64,000 nt of DNA from Catellatospora sp. IY07-71 (GTDB lineage Bacteria > Actinomycetota > Actinomycetes > Mycobacteriales > Micromonosporaceae). This document shows, one piece after another, positions 36,852-45,636 of this stretch. The position numbers and the translations under genes were made by a program. Below the pieces are notes generated by a model. The model was not told where the DNA came from. It was given only the letters and a program-made list of their open reading frames with translations, and searched no databases. Within the stretch, counting starts at the first letter, position 1; each line of letters opens with the position of its first letter. The stretch is taken from assembly GCF_018326265.1 (NCBI RefSeq), contig NZ_AP023360.1, positions 1,789,501 to 1,853,500 on the forward strand, written 5' to 3'.

Positions 36852-38099
36852 CTAGCGTGCGCGTACCCGGACCTGTCTGCGCAGGAGGGCCGCGGCCAGC
36901 AGCGATGCGATCAAGGAGGCGAGCAGGACCGCGCCCTTGACGCGGGACTGCTGGTCGCCGGGGGCGAAGGCGAGTTCGGCGATGAGCAGGCTGACCGTGA
37001 AGCCACAGCCGGTCACCACGGCCACCGCGAACAGGTCGCGCCAGTTCAGCGCCTCCGGCAGGGTGGCCAGGCGGCCGCGGACCGCGATCGCGGCGCCGCC
37101 CAGCACGCCGACGGTCTTGCCGACGACCAGGCCGAGCAGGACGCCGAGCGACACCCGATCGGTGAAGATGGCGGTGAGCGCCCCGGCGTTGATCGTGATG
37201 CCGGCGGCGAAGAACGCGAACAGCGGCACGCAGATGCCCGCGGAGATCGGCTGGAGCCGGTGCTCCAGCTCCGTGGCGGGCGTCTCGTGCTCGCCGGGGT
37301 CGGGCTTGACCCGGGTGAGCAGGCCGACCGCCACGCCCGCGATGGTGGCGTGCACGCCCGAGGCGTGCACCAGCGCCCAGGCCGTCAGCCCCAGCAGCAG
37401 GTAGAGCCACCAGCCGCGGACCCGGAACTGCTGGAGCAGGGCGTACCCGACCAGCACGGCCGCGGCGCCGGCCAGGGGCAGCAGCGCCACGTGGGCGGTG
37501 AAGGCGATCGCGATGAGCAGGATCGCGCCGAGGTCGTCGACGATGGCCAGGGACAGCAGGAAGACGCGCAGGCTGGGCGGCAGGTCCTTCGCGCAGATGG
37601 CGAGCACGGCCAGCGCGAACGCGATGTCGGTGGCGACCGGCACCGCCCAGGCCTCGGCGCCGCCGGGCGCACCGAACGCGACGAGGAAGCAGAGCAGCGC
37701 GGGCACGATCATGCCGCCGATCGCGCCCGCGATGGGCAGCGCGGCCTGCCGCAGGTCGCGCAGCTCCCCGACGACGAGCTCGCGTTTCAGCTCCAGTCCG
37801 GCGACCACGAAGAAGACGGTGAGCAGGCCGTCCTGCGCCCACTGGGCGACGGTCAGGTGCAGGTGCAGCGACTCGGGGCCGAAGGCGTACGCGCTGAGCC
37901 GCTGGTACGCCCCGGCCAGCGGCGAGTTGGCGATGATCAGGGCGAGCGCGGTGGCGCCGAGCAGCACCAGGCCGCCGATCTGCTCGGTGCGCAGGAACCG
38001 GGCGACCTCGGCCGCGGCGCCGCGCGCGGCCTGGGCGCGACGCCGCCGCATCCGCTTCAGACGTGGGCTGGCCTGCGGCCGGGTCCGGCTCTCCCCCAT
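36852..38099 (-). CDS. nhaA: NhaA, Na+/H+ antiporter
   Basis: This 415-aa antiporter has about 12 transmembrane helices and handles sodium and pH homeostasis. The key Asp pair is present in IVDDLGAI, and TDIAFALAVLAI and FFVVAGLELKRE are family signatures. A charged N-terminal extension of about 35 residues precedes helix 1. ATG 38099 lies 8 nt after TAGGAT and is preferred; an in-frame ATG at 38123 is possible. Confidence 0.93.
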   Translation of the reverse strand: MGESRTRPQASPRLKRMRRRRAQAARGAAAEVARFLRTEQIGGLVLLGATALALIIANSPLAGAYQRLSAYAFGPESLHLHLTVAQWAQDGLLTVFFVVAGLELKRELVVGELRDLRQAALPIAGAIGGMIVPALLCFLVAFGAPGGAEAWAVPVATDIAFALAVLAICAKDLPPSLRVFLLSLAIVDDLGAILLIAIAFTAHVALLPLAGAAAVLVGYALLQQFRVRGWWLYLLLGLTAWALVHASGVHATIAGVAVGLLTRVKPDPGEHETPATELEHRLQPISAGICVPLFAFFAAGITINAGALTAIFTDRVSLGVLLGLVVGKTVGVLGGAAIAVRGRLATLPEALNWRDLFAVAVVTGCGFTVSLLIAELAFAPGDQQSRVKGAVLLASLIASLLAAALLRRQVRVRAR

Positions 38100-38204
38100 G
38101 ATCCCGGATCCTACGGTCCCCATCACCCGGATACCCGGAGGTTCGCCATGAACCGGACATACACGGTGGCGTCCCGCCGGGGGGGTCGGGCAGAGTGCAC
38201 GACC

Positions 38205-39308
38205 ATGGACACCCCCCTGGCCGTGATCGACGTTCGCGGCACCCCCGAGCAGATGGGCCTGGCCTACGGCGCGGCGGCCGCCGATCCGATCAACGTGAAC
38301 GTGTCGGCGTACCTGGCGCGTTTCGCTGCCGCAGCCGGGCTGGACGGGGCTGCGGTCGCCGCGCGCGGCGCGGAGTTCGGGCAGACCACCCGGGCCCACT
38401 TCCCCCGGCTCGCGGACATGCTCGACGGGGTCGCGCAGGGCGCGGGCGTCGAGCCGGCCCTCGTCTACGCGATCAACGCCCGCTCCGAGCTGCTCTACGG
38501 CAGCCCGGCCTGCGGCTCGCCGAACCCGGCCGAGCCCGGGGAGTGCACCAGCATCGGGGTGCTCGGCTCCCGCGCGGCGGGCGGGCGCACCCTGCTGGCG
38601 CAGAACTGGGACTGGCACCCGGCCCACCGCGACGTCAACCTGCTCCTGCTCACCGAGGACGAGCACGGGCACCGGGTGGCCGCGCTGACGGAGGCCGGCA
38701 TGCTCGCCAAGGCGGGGCTGAACGGCGCGGGGGTGGGCGTCTGCGTCAACCTGCTCGGCAGCGACCGGGACGGGCGGCCGGGCGGGGTGCCGTACCACGT
38801 GATCCTGCGCTCGGTGCTGGAGGCGGACTCGCTGTCCTGGGCGACCCGAAACGCGATGCGGGCGCCCCGCTCCGCCTCGATCAACCTGCTGATCGGGCAG
38901 GCCGGGCCGGGTGGCGGCGAGCTGATCGACCTGGAGCTGGCGCCGGGCGAGGCGGGCTGGCTGCACCCGGTGGACGGGGTGCTGGTGCACGCCAATCACT
39001 TCGAGGCGCCGCTGCCGGTGTACGACACCGTCAAGGACTGGGGCGGCTCGTCGCTGTTCCGCTCCGCGCGGGCCCGCCGGCTGCTGGCGGCGTACCCGGA
39101 TCCGTTGGGGCCGCGGGAGTTGCGGGCGGTGCTGGAAGACCATCTCGGCCACCCGCTGTCGATCTGTCGCCATGCCGACGCACGTGACGCGGAGGTTGAC
39201 CGGTCCGAGACGATCTGGACCGTTTTGATGGATCTAGATGCGCGAACAATCAGGCTTATCGCCGGTCCGCCCTGTTCGGGCGAAGAAGGCACGACTATCG
39301 CGATCTGA
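38205..39308 (+). CDS. C45-family autoproteolytic acyltransferase/hydrolase
   Basis: This 367-aa protein resembles the isopenicillin N acyltransferase (peptidase C45) family of Ntn hydrolases. The presumed self-cleavage and catalytic Cys is C114 in GECTSIGVL. It is followed by the family's LLAQNWDW and MLAKAGLNGAGVGVCVN segments. These enzymes act on amide bonds such as acyl side chains; the substrate here is not shown by context. ATG 38205 lies 8 nt after CAGAGT (38191-38196), and no Shine-Dalgarno is present. It is divergent from nhaA. Confidence 0.85.
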   Translation: MDTPLAVIDVRGTPEQMGLAYGAAAADPINVNVSAYLARFAAAAGLDGAAVAARGAEFGQTTRAHFPRLADMLDGVAQGAGVEPALVYAINARSELLYGSPACGSPNPAEPGECTSIGVLGSRAAGGRTLLAQNWDWHPAHRDVNLLLLTEDEHGHRVAALTEAGMLAKAGLNGAGVGVCVNLLGSDRDGRPGGVPYHVILRSVLEADSLSWATRNAMRAPRSASINLLIGQAGPGGGELIDLELAPGEAGWLHPVDGVLVHANHFEAPLPVYDTVKDWGGSSLFRSARARRLLAAYPDPLGPRELRAVLEDHLGHPLSICRHADARDAEVDRSETIWTVLMDLDARTIRLIAGPPCSGEEGTTIAI

Positions 39309-39458
39309 TGTGGACGCTGGAAATCTCTGCCCGCGCAGGGTGGTGACAGCGACGCGGAGTTATGCAAGGCTGCTTTCACAATCGACGACCACGGGCAGAC
39401 GGGCTCACCCTGCCGTGCGCTGTCCATGGTCGTCTCCGCTAAAGGGAGGGAGGACCCT

Positions 39459-41792
39459 TTGCGAATCCGCAGAATCGGCACCGCCGCCGGGATCGCCGCC
39501 GCGCTGGTAGCTGCCAGCCTGACGGCGACCCCCGCGAGCGGCGCGCCCGCGCGGGCGGTTACCCCGCAGGACCCGACGGGCGTCAGCCGGCCGGACAACC
39601 TGCCCAACCCGCTGAACGCGAAGCGCCAGGAGACGCTGAAGAAGGCCATCGCCGACGTCGTGTCGGGCAAGGCCAAGCCGATCCAGCGCAACGGTTCCGA
39701 GGTCGTGCAGGTGGCCAAGGGCCGCTGGGCCGAGCTGAAGAAGAAGGCGGACAAGGTCGACCCGATCTTCACCATCCTGGTGGAGTTCGGCGACCAGGTC
39801 GGCCCCGACGGCACGGGCGGCACGCCCGGCCCGAGCTACAACCAGATCCCGCAGCCCGACCGGACCAAGGACAACTCCACGTACTGGGTGTCGAACTTCG
39901 ACAAGGCCCACTACCTGAAGATGATCAACGGTCCGGGCGAGTCGATGGCCGACTTCTACTACAAGCAGTCGGGCGGCAAGTACTCGGTCAAGGGCGACGT
40001 CTCGGACTGGGTGAAGCTGCAGTACAACGAGGCTCGCTACGGCTACAACTGGGACGAGGCCGAGCAGAACCCGAACGAGCTCGACGACCGGCACACCTAC
40101 TGGCCGTTCATCGAGGACACCGCCACCGAGTGGTACAACTCGCAGCTGGCGGCCGGCAAGACGAAGGCCGAGATCAAGGCGTACCTCACCCAGTTCGACA
40201 TCTGGGACCGGTACGACGCCGACGGTGACGGCAACTTCAACGAGCCCGACGGGTACATCGACCACTTCCAGGCCATTCACGCTGGTGAGGGCGAGGAGGC
40301 CGGCGGCGGCGCCCAGGGTGCCGACGCCATCTGGTCGCACCGCTGGTACGTGAACTCGACCGACGAGGGCAAGACCGGCCCGGAGGGCAACAAGCTGGGC
40401 GGCGCGCCGATCGGCGACTCGGGCATCTGGATCGGTGACTACACCACCGAGCCGGAGAACGGCGGCCTCGGCGTCTTCACCCACGAGTACGGCCACGACC
40501 TCGGTCTGCCGGACCTGTACGACACGCAGGGCGGCGACAACAGCACCGCCTTCTGGACGCTGATGTCGGGTGGCTCCTGGCTGAGCAAGGACCCGAACAG
40601 CATCGGCACCTCGCCGTCGTACATGGGCCCGTGGGAGAAGCTGTTCCTGGGCTGGCTCGACTACACCGTGGTCGACCCGGGCAAGACCAAGCTGGTGTCG
40701 CTCGGCTCGGCGGCCACGCCGGAGGGCCTGCCGCAGGCGGTCCTCGTGCCGCTGCCGGACCAGACGGTCACCGAGAACTGGAACACGCCCTACAGCGGCG
40801 GCTGGGAGTGGTGGAGCGGCAGCGCCGACGACCTCAACGTCTCGCTGGAGCGCACGGTCGACCTGACCGACGCGACCACCGCGACGCTGACCGCCAAGGC
40901 GCAGTACCGCATCGAGCCCGGCTACGACTGGCTCTACGGCGAGGTCAGCACCGACGGCGGCACCACCTGGACCAAGGTCCAGGAGCCGGGCATCGGCGGC
41001 CAGAGCGCCGGCTGGCCCACCGGCTGGGTGGACCTGAACTACGACCTGACCCCGTGGAAGGGCCAGACCGTCAAGTTCCGGTTCCACTACACCAGTGACG
41101 GCGGCCTGCACTACGAGGGCGCCTTCCTGGACGACATCAAGCTCGTCACGGACGGCACCCACGGGTTCACCGACGACGTCGAGGCCGGCGTGGGCGGCTG
41201 GACGGCGAAGGGCTTCGAGCGCATCAACGGCTCGACGACCGACGTCTACCCCCGCTTCTACCTGGCGGAGTACCGCACGTACACCGGTTACGACAAGAAC
41301 TTCAAGACCGGTCCCTACAACTTCGGCTTCGCCTCGAAGCCGGACTGGGTGGAGAAGTTCCCGTACCAGGACGGCCTGCTGGTCTGGTACGTGAACTACA
41401 AGTACGGCGACAACAACACCCGGGTGCACCCGGGCGGCGGCCTCGCGCTGCCGGTCGACGCGCGGCCGACGCCCATCGCGTGGCCGGGCACCTGCGCGGC
41501 GCACGCCGGCAACCCGGACGGCCTGTGCATGCTGGGCAACCGGCGCCAGCCGTTCGACGCCGTGTTCGGTCTGCAGAAGACCGACGCGGTGACCTTCCAC
41601 CGGGCGGACGTTCCGCTGACCGTGCCGTCGAGCAAGGGCATCGCGACGTTCGACGACACGGACCCGAACCGCTACTGGTCGCCCCAGAACCCGTGGGGCT
41701 CGGTCCAGGTGGCCGGGGACGGCGTCAAGATCTCGGTCTGGCTGGAGTTCACCGGCGTCGCGCCGGTGATGCTGCTCCAGGTCAAGAACTGA
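39459..41792 (+). CDS. M6 family (immune inhibitor A) secreted metalloprotease 1
   Basis: This protease of about 777 aa belongs to the immune inhibitor A group. A signal peptide covers about 1-33 (ending GAPARA). The zinc site is H342-E-Y-G-H346 in THEYGHDLGLPDLYD. The propeptide region and the MSGGSW Met-turn-like text fit M6. A carbohydrate/MAM-like beta region follows (about 450-600). TTG 39459 is favoured because GGAGG (39449-39453) lies 5 nt before it and it starts the signal peptide cleanly; ATG 39426 would add 11 residues. A paralog is encoded at 45637-48414. Confidence 0.9.
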   Translation: MRIRRIGTAAGIAAALVAASLTATPASGAPARAVTPQDPTGVSRPDNLPNPLNAKRQETLKKAIADVVSGKAKPIQRNGSEVVQVAKGRWAELKKKADKVDPIFTILVEFGDQVGPDGTGGTPGPSYNQIPQPDRTKDNSTYWVSNFDKAHYLKMINGPGESMADFYYKQSGGKYSVKGDVSDWVKLQYNEARYGYNWDEAEQNPNELDDRHTYWPFIEDTATEWYNSQLAAGKTKAEIKAYLTQFDIWDRYDADGDGNFNEPDGYIDHFQAIHAGEGEEAGGGAQGADAIWSHRWYVNSTDEGKTGPEGNKLGGAPIGDSGIWIGDYTTEPENGGLGVFTHEYGHDLGLPDLYDTQGGDNSTAFWTLMSGGSWLSKDPNSIGTSPSYMGPWEKLFLGWLDYTVVDPGKTKLVSLGSAATPEGLPQAVLVPLPDQTVTENWNTPYSGGWEWWSGSADDLNVSLERTVDLTDATTATLTAKAQYRIEPGYDWLYGEVSTDGGTTWTKVQEPGIGGQSAGWPTGWVDLNYDLTPWKGQTVKFRFHYTSDGGLHYEGAFLDDIKLVTDGTHGFTDDVEAGVGGWTAKGFERINGSTTDVYPRFYLAEYRTYTGYDKNFKTGPYNFGFASKPDWVEKFPYQDGLLVWYVNYKYGDNNTRVHPGGGLALPVDARPTPIAWPGTCAAHAGNPDGLCMLGNRRQPFDAVFGLQKTDAVTFHRADVPLTVPSSKGIATFDDTDPNRYWSPQNPWGSVQVAGDGVKISVWLEFTGVAPVMLLQVKN

Positions 41793-41809
41793 CCGGTCGC
41801 ATCGCACCG

Positions 41810-41846
41810 AAGGGGGCCTGCCCGCGAGGGCAGGCCCCCTTTCTGT
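41810..41846 (+). terminator. Intrinsic terminator of M6 protease 1
   Basis: AGGGGGCCTGCCC (41811-41823) and GGGCAGGCCCCCT (41828-41840) pair perfectly around GCGA, followed by TTCTGTT. A near copy lies at 43521-43550. Confidence 0.9.
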
Positions 41847-41916
41847 TATCAACCGTATACAAAAGCGGTCTGACACGCCCCGGTTGAGTCCTTAATGTAC
41901 GGACAGAAACAACATC

Positions 41917-41937
41917 CATGCTCATCGAATGAGCATG
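41917..41937. promoter_or_regulatory. 21-bp palindrome before the haloperoxidase-like gene
   Basis: CATGCTCAT-CGA-ATGAGCATG has perfect 9-bp arms and ends 18 bp before the ATG. It could be an operator or a hairpin in the 5' leader. Confidence 0.6.
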
Positions 41938-41955
41938 TGACACGGGGAGAACCGA

Positions 41956-43467
41956 ATGAAACGACTGAGAGGTCGTGGGCTGCTCGCTGCCCTCACACTG
42001 GTCGCGGCCGCGGCGGGAGCCGCGATCGTCCCGGCGCAGGCGGCTCACGCCGCAGGCCCGCCCGACCACACCGTCTACTGGAACCAGGTGCTGCTGCGCG
42101 TTTACCGCCAGGTGGGCGGGGCGCCCGGCCCGCTGGCCCGCGCGGGGGCGATGATGCACGCCGCGATGTGGGACGCCGCCAACTCGGCGGAGTGCCGCCT
42201 CGGCGCCACCGCGACGCCGGTGTTCGACACCTGCCTCGGCAAAAAGTACCTGACCGTCGTCACCACGCAGAAGTACGCCGGAGCCACCGCGCCGTCGCTG
42301 ACCACCGCGATCGACTACGCCGCGGTCACCGTGCTGCGCAACCTCTACCCCGGGATCAACTTCGACGCCGACCTGGCCACCGCCCAGCAGGGCGTGGGCA
42401 CCGACGTCAACCAGAAGGAAGGTGTGTACATCGGTCAGGCGGCCGCGCTCGCCATGCGCAACGCGCGCGCGACCGACGGCTCGGCCGACAACACGGCCTA
42501 CCCGGACGGCACCGTGCCCGGCGCGTGGCGCTCGACCGGCTCCGGCGCCGCCGCCGGGCCCAACTGGGGCCTGGTCACGCCGTTCGCCATGACCTCGGGC
42601 TCGCAGTTCCGCCCGCAGCTGCCGCTCGGCTTCTCCAGCTACGCGAGCCTGCTGGCCAGCCCCGCGTACGCGGCGCAGGTCAACGAGATCAAGAGCTACG
42701 GTTCGGCCACCTCGACCACGCGGACCGCCGACCAGACCCAGCAGGCGTGGTTCTGGGCGAACGACGTCAACGAGACCTACAAGCCGCCGGGCCAGCTCTT
42801 CGAGCACACCCGGATCATCTCGGTCGTGCGCGGGCTGTCCCCGACCCAGACCGTCCGGCTGTTCGCCCTGGTAGCCGTGGCCATGGCGGACGCCAGCATC
42901 GCGGCATGGGACGCGAAGTACCAGACCGCGATCGACCTGTGGCGGCCGGAGTCGGCGATCCGGCTGGCCGACACCGACGGCAACGCCGCGACCGTGGCGG
43001 ATCCGTCCTGGCAGCCGCTGTCGGCGGACAAGTTCGGGGTCCACTTCAGCCCGCCGTTCCCGGCGTACGTCTCCGGGCACGCCACGTTCGCCGCCGCCTG
43101 GGCCGGGGTGATGCAGGACTTCCTCGGCACGGACGCGGTGACCTGGACCGCCACCACAGAGGACCCGCACGCCATCGGCGTGACCCGCTCCTTCACCACC
43201 ATTTCGGCGGCCGCGACCGAGAACGCGCTCAGCCGCATCTACCTGGGTGTGCACTACCGGATGGACGCCGACCACGGTCTGGCCACCGGGGACAGCGTGG
43301 CGGCCCGCGTCTTCGCCCGCGAGTTCACCGTGTGGCAGGCGCAGAACGTCTACGAGGACGCCAACCAGTGCGTGCTGGCCGGGATGGCCGCAGTGCAGCA
43401 GGGGACGTACGAGGAGTACAAGTGCGTCACCAGCATCAACGAGACCGCGACGCTGTACCTGCGCTAG
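41956..43467 (+). CDS. Secreted vanadium haloperoxidase-fold (PAP2 superfamily) protein
   Basis: This 503-aa protein has a signal peptide (about 1-33). The vanadate/phosphate-binding motifs are in order: RPESAIRL after KYQTAIDLW (about 316-330), then YVSGHATFA with S373-G-H375, and SRIYLGVHYRMDADHGL (about 425-442). All motif residues (R, S-G-H, R, H) are intact. It may be a vanadium chloroperoxidase-type enzyme or an acid phosphatase; sequence alone does not settle which. ATG 41956 follows GGGGAG. It is preceded by a perfect palindrome and followed by a terminator. Confidence 0.85.
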   Translation: MKRLRGRGLLAALTLVAAAAGAAIVPAQAAHAAGPPDHTVYWNQVLLRVYRQVGGAPGPLARAGAMMHAAMWDAANSAECRLGATATPVFDTCLGKKYLTVVTTQKYAGATAPSLTTAIDYAAVTVLRNLYPGINFDADLATAQQGVGTDVNQKEGVYIGQAAALAMRNARATDGSADNTAYPDGTVPGAWRSTGSGAAAGPNWGLVTPFAMTSGSQFRPQLPLGFSSYASLLASPAYAAQVNEIKSYGSATSTTRTADQTQQAWFWANDVNETYKPPGQLFEHTRIISVVRGLSPTQTVRLFALVAVAMADASIAAWDAKYQTAIDLWRPESAIRLADTDGNAATVADPSWQPLSADKFGVHFSPPFPAYVSGHATFAAAWAGVMQDFLGTDAVTWTATTEDPHAIGVTRSFTTISAAATENALSRIYLGVHYRMDADHGLATGDSVAARVFAREFTVWQAQNVYEDANQCVLAGMAAVQQGTYEEYKCVTSINETATLYLR

Positions 43468-43518
43468 CCGGAGGGGAAACGCCGCAGGTCATGAACTGAC
43501 GACCCGACCGCGTCGACC

Positions 43519-43552
43519 GGAAGGGGCCTGCCTGCACGGGCAGGCCCCTTCC
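43519..43552 (+). terminator. Intrinsic terminator of the haloperoxidase-like gene
   Basis: AAGGGGCCTGCC (43521-43532) pairs with GGCAGGCCCCTT (43539-43550) around TGCACG. Apart from the loop it is nearly the same as the terminator at 41811-41840. Confidence 0.88.
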
Positions 43553-43613
43553 GCCGTCACCGGCACGCGGTCCCCCGTGCCTGACGGACGTCCGCACGCA
43601 CGTGCCACGTGAC

Positions 43614-43697
43614 CCGGAGCTCGGGTGCTCCGGAGGACAACATATGGCGGCCCGCGCCCGGCTTCCAGATCGACGGCGGCGGTTGCACAAACATGCA
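43614..43697. promoter_or_regulatory. Two inverted repeats upstream of the LuxR-type gene
   Basis: CCGGAGC-TCGGGT-GCTCCGG lies at 43614-43633. TTGCA-caaaca-TGCAA lies at 43683-43698. A TAGGTT hexamer at 43737-43742 may be the -10 box. These are candidate operator sites, perhaps for autoregulation. Confidence 0.4.
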
Positions 43698-43797
43698 ATC
43701 AGGCAGCCGGAGCTGTTGTGCCGCAATGGAAATGCCTAGGTTGCTCATGTGCGGCCACGGTGCCGCACGGGTTCGGACAAGCGGGGGAGGCTCGTTC

Positions 43798-44874
43798 ATG
43801 CTCGACACGCAGGCCGCCGTGCCGTCGCTGATGCGGTGGGGCGTCTCGCCACACGCGGATCTCGTCTACCGCACGCTCATCACCTTCGGCCCCTGGTCGG
43901 TCGACCGGATCAGCCGGTCGCTGGAGATGAAGGCACGTCAGGTGCGCCGGGCTCTGGACGAGCTGAACGCGCTCGGCGCCGCCACGCCCAGCCGTGCCGT
44001 GGCGGACGGCAACGGCGAGGATCGGGTCTGGTCCTGCCGCGGCCCCAGCCACGTGCTGCCCGTGCTGCGCGACCGGCACCACCGCAACGCGCTGGCACAC
44101 CACCGGCTGCACCAGAGCCTGTCCCGGATGGCGTACCCGAACATCGTGGCGGGCCTGGCCCGGACGCCCGCCAACGGCGTCCGCGCGCTCGACGGCCTGC
44201 GCCGGACGGTCGAGCGGATGACCGAGCTCGCCGCGGCCGAACGGCACGAGCACCTGGCGATGAACCCGGAGCCCGCCTTCGACACCGCGGCGATCAGGGC
44301 GGCGGCACCGTTCAACCGCAGGCTCGCCGCGCGGGGAGTCACGATCCTGAGCCTCGGTGTGCCCGCGTCGCCCGACGACGAGTCCGACTGGCACGACGAG
44401 GAGCTGCGCTGCCAGGGCATGCAGTATCGCGAGCTGCCGGAGGTGCCGGCGAAGCTCATCATCTTCGACCGGACGACGGCGCTGGTGCGGCAGGACGCCG
44501 CCGACCGGGAACGCGGCATGTGGGAGATCACCGCGCCGGATCTGGTCGCCGAACTCGCCAACCTCTTCCGGCAGCAGTGGGACCTCGCGAAGGACCCGGG
44601 CCGCGATTGGACACCGCCCATGAACCTCACCCCCCGCGAGAGCACGATCGTCGTCCTGCTGGCCAAGGGCTACACCGACGCCGCGATCGCGGCGAAGCTC
44701 GACATCAGCGTGCGCACCATCGCCTACACCCTGTCCGCCCTGATGGACAGGTACGACGTGACCAACCGGTTCCAGTTGGGCCTGCGCCTGGGCGCGGAGG
44801 CCGCCCGCCAGGCGCCCTCGGCGGCCGACGCCGGACCTGAAGACGACCCCGAGCACAGACCTGAACAGGAGTAG
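43798..44874 (+). CDS. LuxR-type transcriptional regulator with N-terminal TrmB-like helix
   Basis: This 358-aa regulator has an N-terminal TrmB-like winged-helix segment (about 5-65, DLVYRTLITFGPWSVDRISRSLEMKARQVRRAL in pieces). A middle region (about 110-265) resembles the sensor half of actinobacterial helix-turn-helix regulators. A C-terminal LuxR/GerE helix-turn-helix follows (about 280-340, LTPRESTIVVLLAKGYTDAAIAAKLDIS). No receiver Asp domain is present. GGGGGAGG precedes ATG 43798 by 7 nt. It lies in a cluster of exported proteins and is a candidate regulator of them. Confidence 0.85.
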   Translation: MLDTQAAVPSLMRWGVSPHADLVYRTLITFGPWSVDRISRSLEMKARQVRRALDELNALGAATPSRAVADGNGEDRVWSCRGPSHVLPVLRDRHHRNALAHHRLHQSLSRMAYPNIVAGLARTPANGVRALDGLRRTVERMTELAAAERHEHLAMNPEPAFDTAAIRAAAPFNRRLAARGVTILSLGVPASPDDESDWHDEELRCQGMQYRELPEVPAKLIIFDRTTALVRQDAADRERGMWEITAPDLVAELANLFRQQWDLAKDPGRDWTPPMNLTPRESTIVVLLAKGYTDAAIAAKLDISVRTIAYTLSALMDRYDVTNRFQLGLRLGAEAARQAPSAADAGPEDDPEHRPEQE

Positions 44875-44879
44875 AACGG

Positions 44880-45437
44880 GTGACGAGACGCTCACGTCCA
44901 TTGACCCTGCTGATCGCGGTCCTCACGGCGCTGGCCGCCGCGGCGGCGCCGTCGCTGGCGGGCCCGCCCGTCGCGATCGACCAGTACAGCTGGCTCAGCT
45001 GCCCGGCCGGCACGTACACCAGCGCCTGGATCGACGAGGTGCGCCTGGAGCGCGTCATGACGGACACGATGGTGACCATCACCGGAGGGCTCCAGCCCTG
45101 CCGGCCGCCGGAGAACAGCAGGGAGGTGTTCGCCGTCGCGGCCTACTACACGGTCGCCGACGCCAGAGGCATCCCGGTCACGTTCATCAGCCAGCCGCTT
45201 CCCGGGATGAACGTGACCCAGGGGATCCCCGAGCTGACCACCGAGGCGATGTGTGTGATCGCGCGGAGCGACGTCAGGCTCGCCTGCTTCGCGATCAGCT
45301 GGGAGATCGTGAGCGGCGTGCCGGTCGCCCGGTACGACGGCGCCCTGCCGCTGAACGATCCGCGGGTCATCGAGAACGCCTTCACCGACCTCAAGATCAA
45401 GGGCGGTAGCGGGCCGGGCTGCCCGCTCTGTCCCTGA
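44880..45437 (+). CDS. Small secreted Cys-containing protein
   Basis: This 185-aa protein has a signal peptide (about 1-28, ending SLAGPP). The rest is a beta-rich domain with six Cys, two in the terminal CPLCP. I recognise no family. GTG 44880 lies 5 nt after the LuxR-type stop with AGGAG nearby, so the two genes are probably one transcript. Confidence 0.7.
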   Translation: MTRRSRPLTLLIAVLTALAAAAAPSLAGPPVAIDQYSWLSCPAGTYTSAWIDEVRLERVMTDTMVTITGGLQPCRPPENSREVFAVAAYYTVADARGIPVTFISQPLPGMNVTQGIPELTTEAMCVIARSDVRLACFAISWEIVSGVPVARYDGALPLNDPRVIENAFTDLKIKGGSGPGCPLCP

Positions 45438-45467
45438 TCGGCAGCTCACGAGCTGCCGGCGGCCGAT
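45436..45467 (+). terminator. Hairpin after the small secreted protein gene
   Basis: CGGCAGCTC (45439-45447) and GAGCTGCCG (45450-45458) form a 9-bp stem, and GATCGGC can instead pair with GCCGATC. There is no T-tract. Confidence 0.55.
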
Positions 45468-45582
45468 CGCTTGCGGGAACGTGCAAGTGGGCGGGCGGAA
45501 CCTCCCCGCCGTCCGGACGGCCGTCTACTTTGCTCTCATACGGCGGCGGCCCGGCCGCGGGCGCCTGAGCCGGATACGAGAA

Positions 45583-45610
45583 AGGCGGCCCGCGTGGTGC
45601 GGGCCGCCCT
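45583..45610 (-). terminator. Terminator of M6 protease 2
   Basis: On the minus strand AGGGCGGCCCGC pairs with GCGGGCCGCCT around ACCAC, and TTTCTC follows. It lies 27 bp beyond the stop codon, which is itself preceded by two TTACTGCG direct repeats on the plus strand. Confidence 0.85.
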
Positions 45611-45636
45611 CTCTTACTGCGTTACTGCGTTACGGA

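Noticed and set aside
39405-41876. An 823-residue minus-strand reading frame opposite the M6 protease
   Set aside because: It is an antisense shadow with Arg/Val/Gly-rich composition; the plus strand has the zinc motif and the signal peptide.
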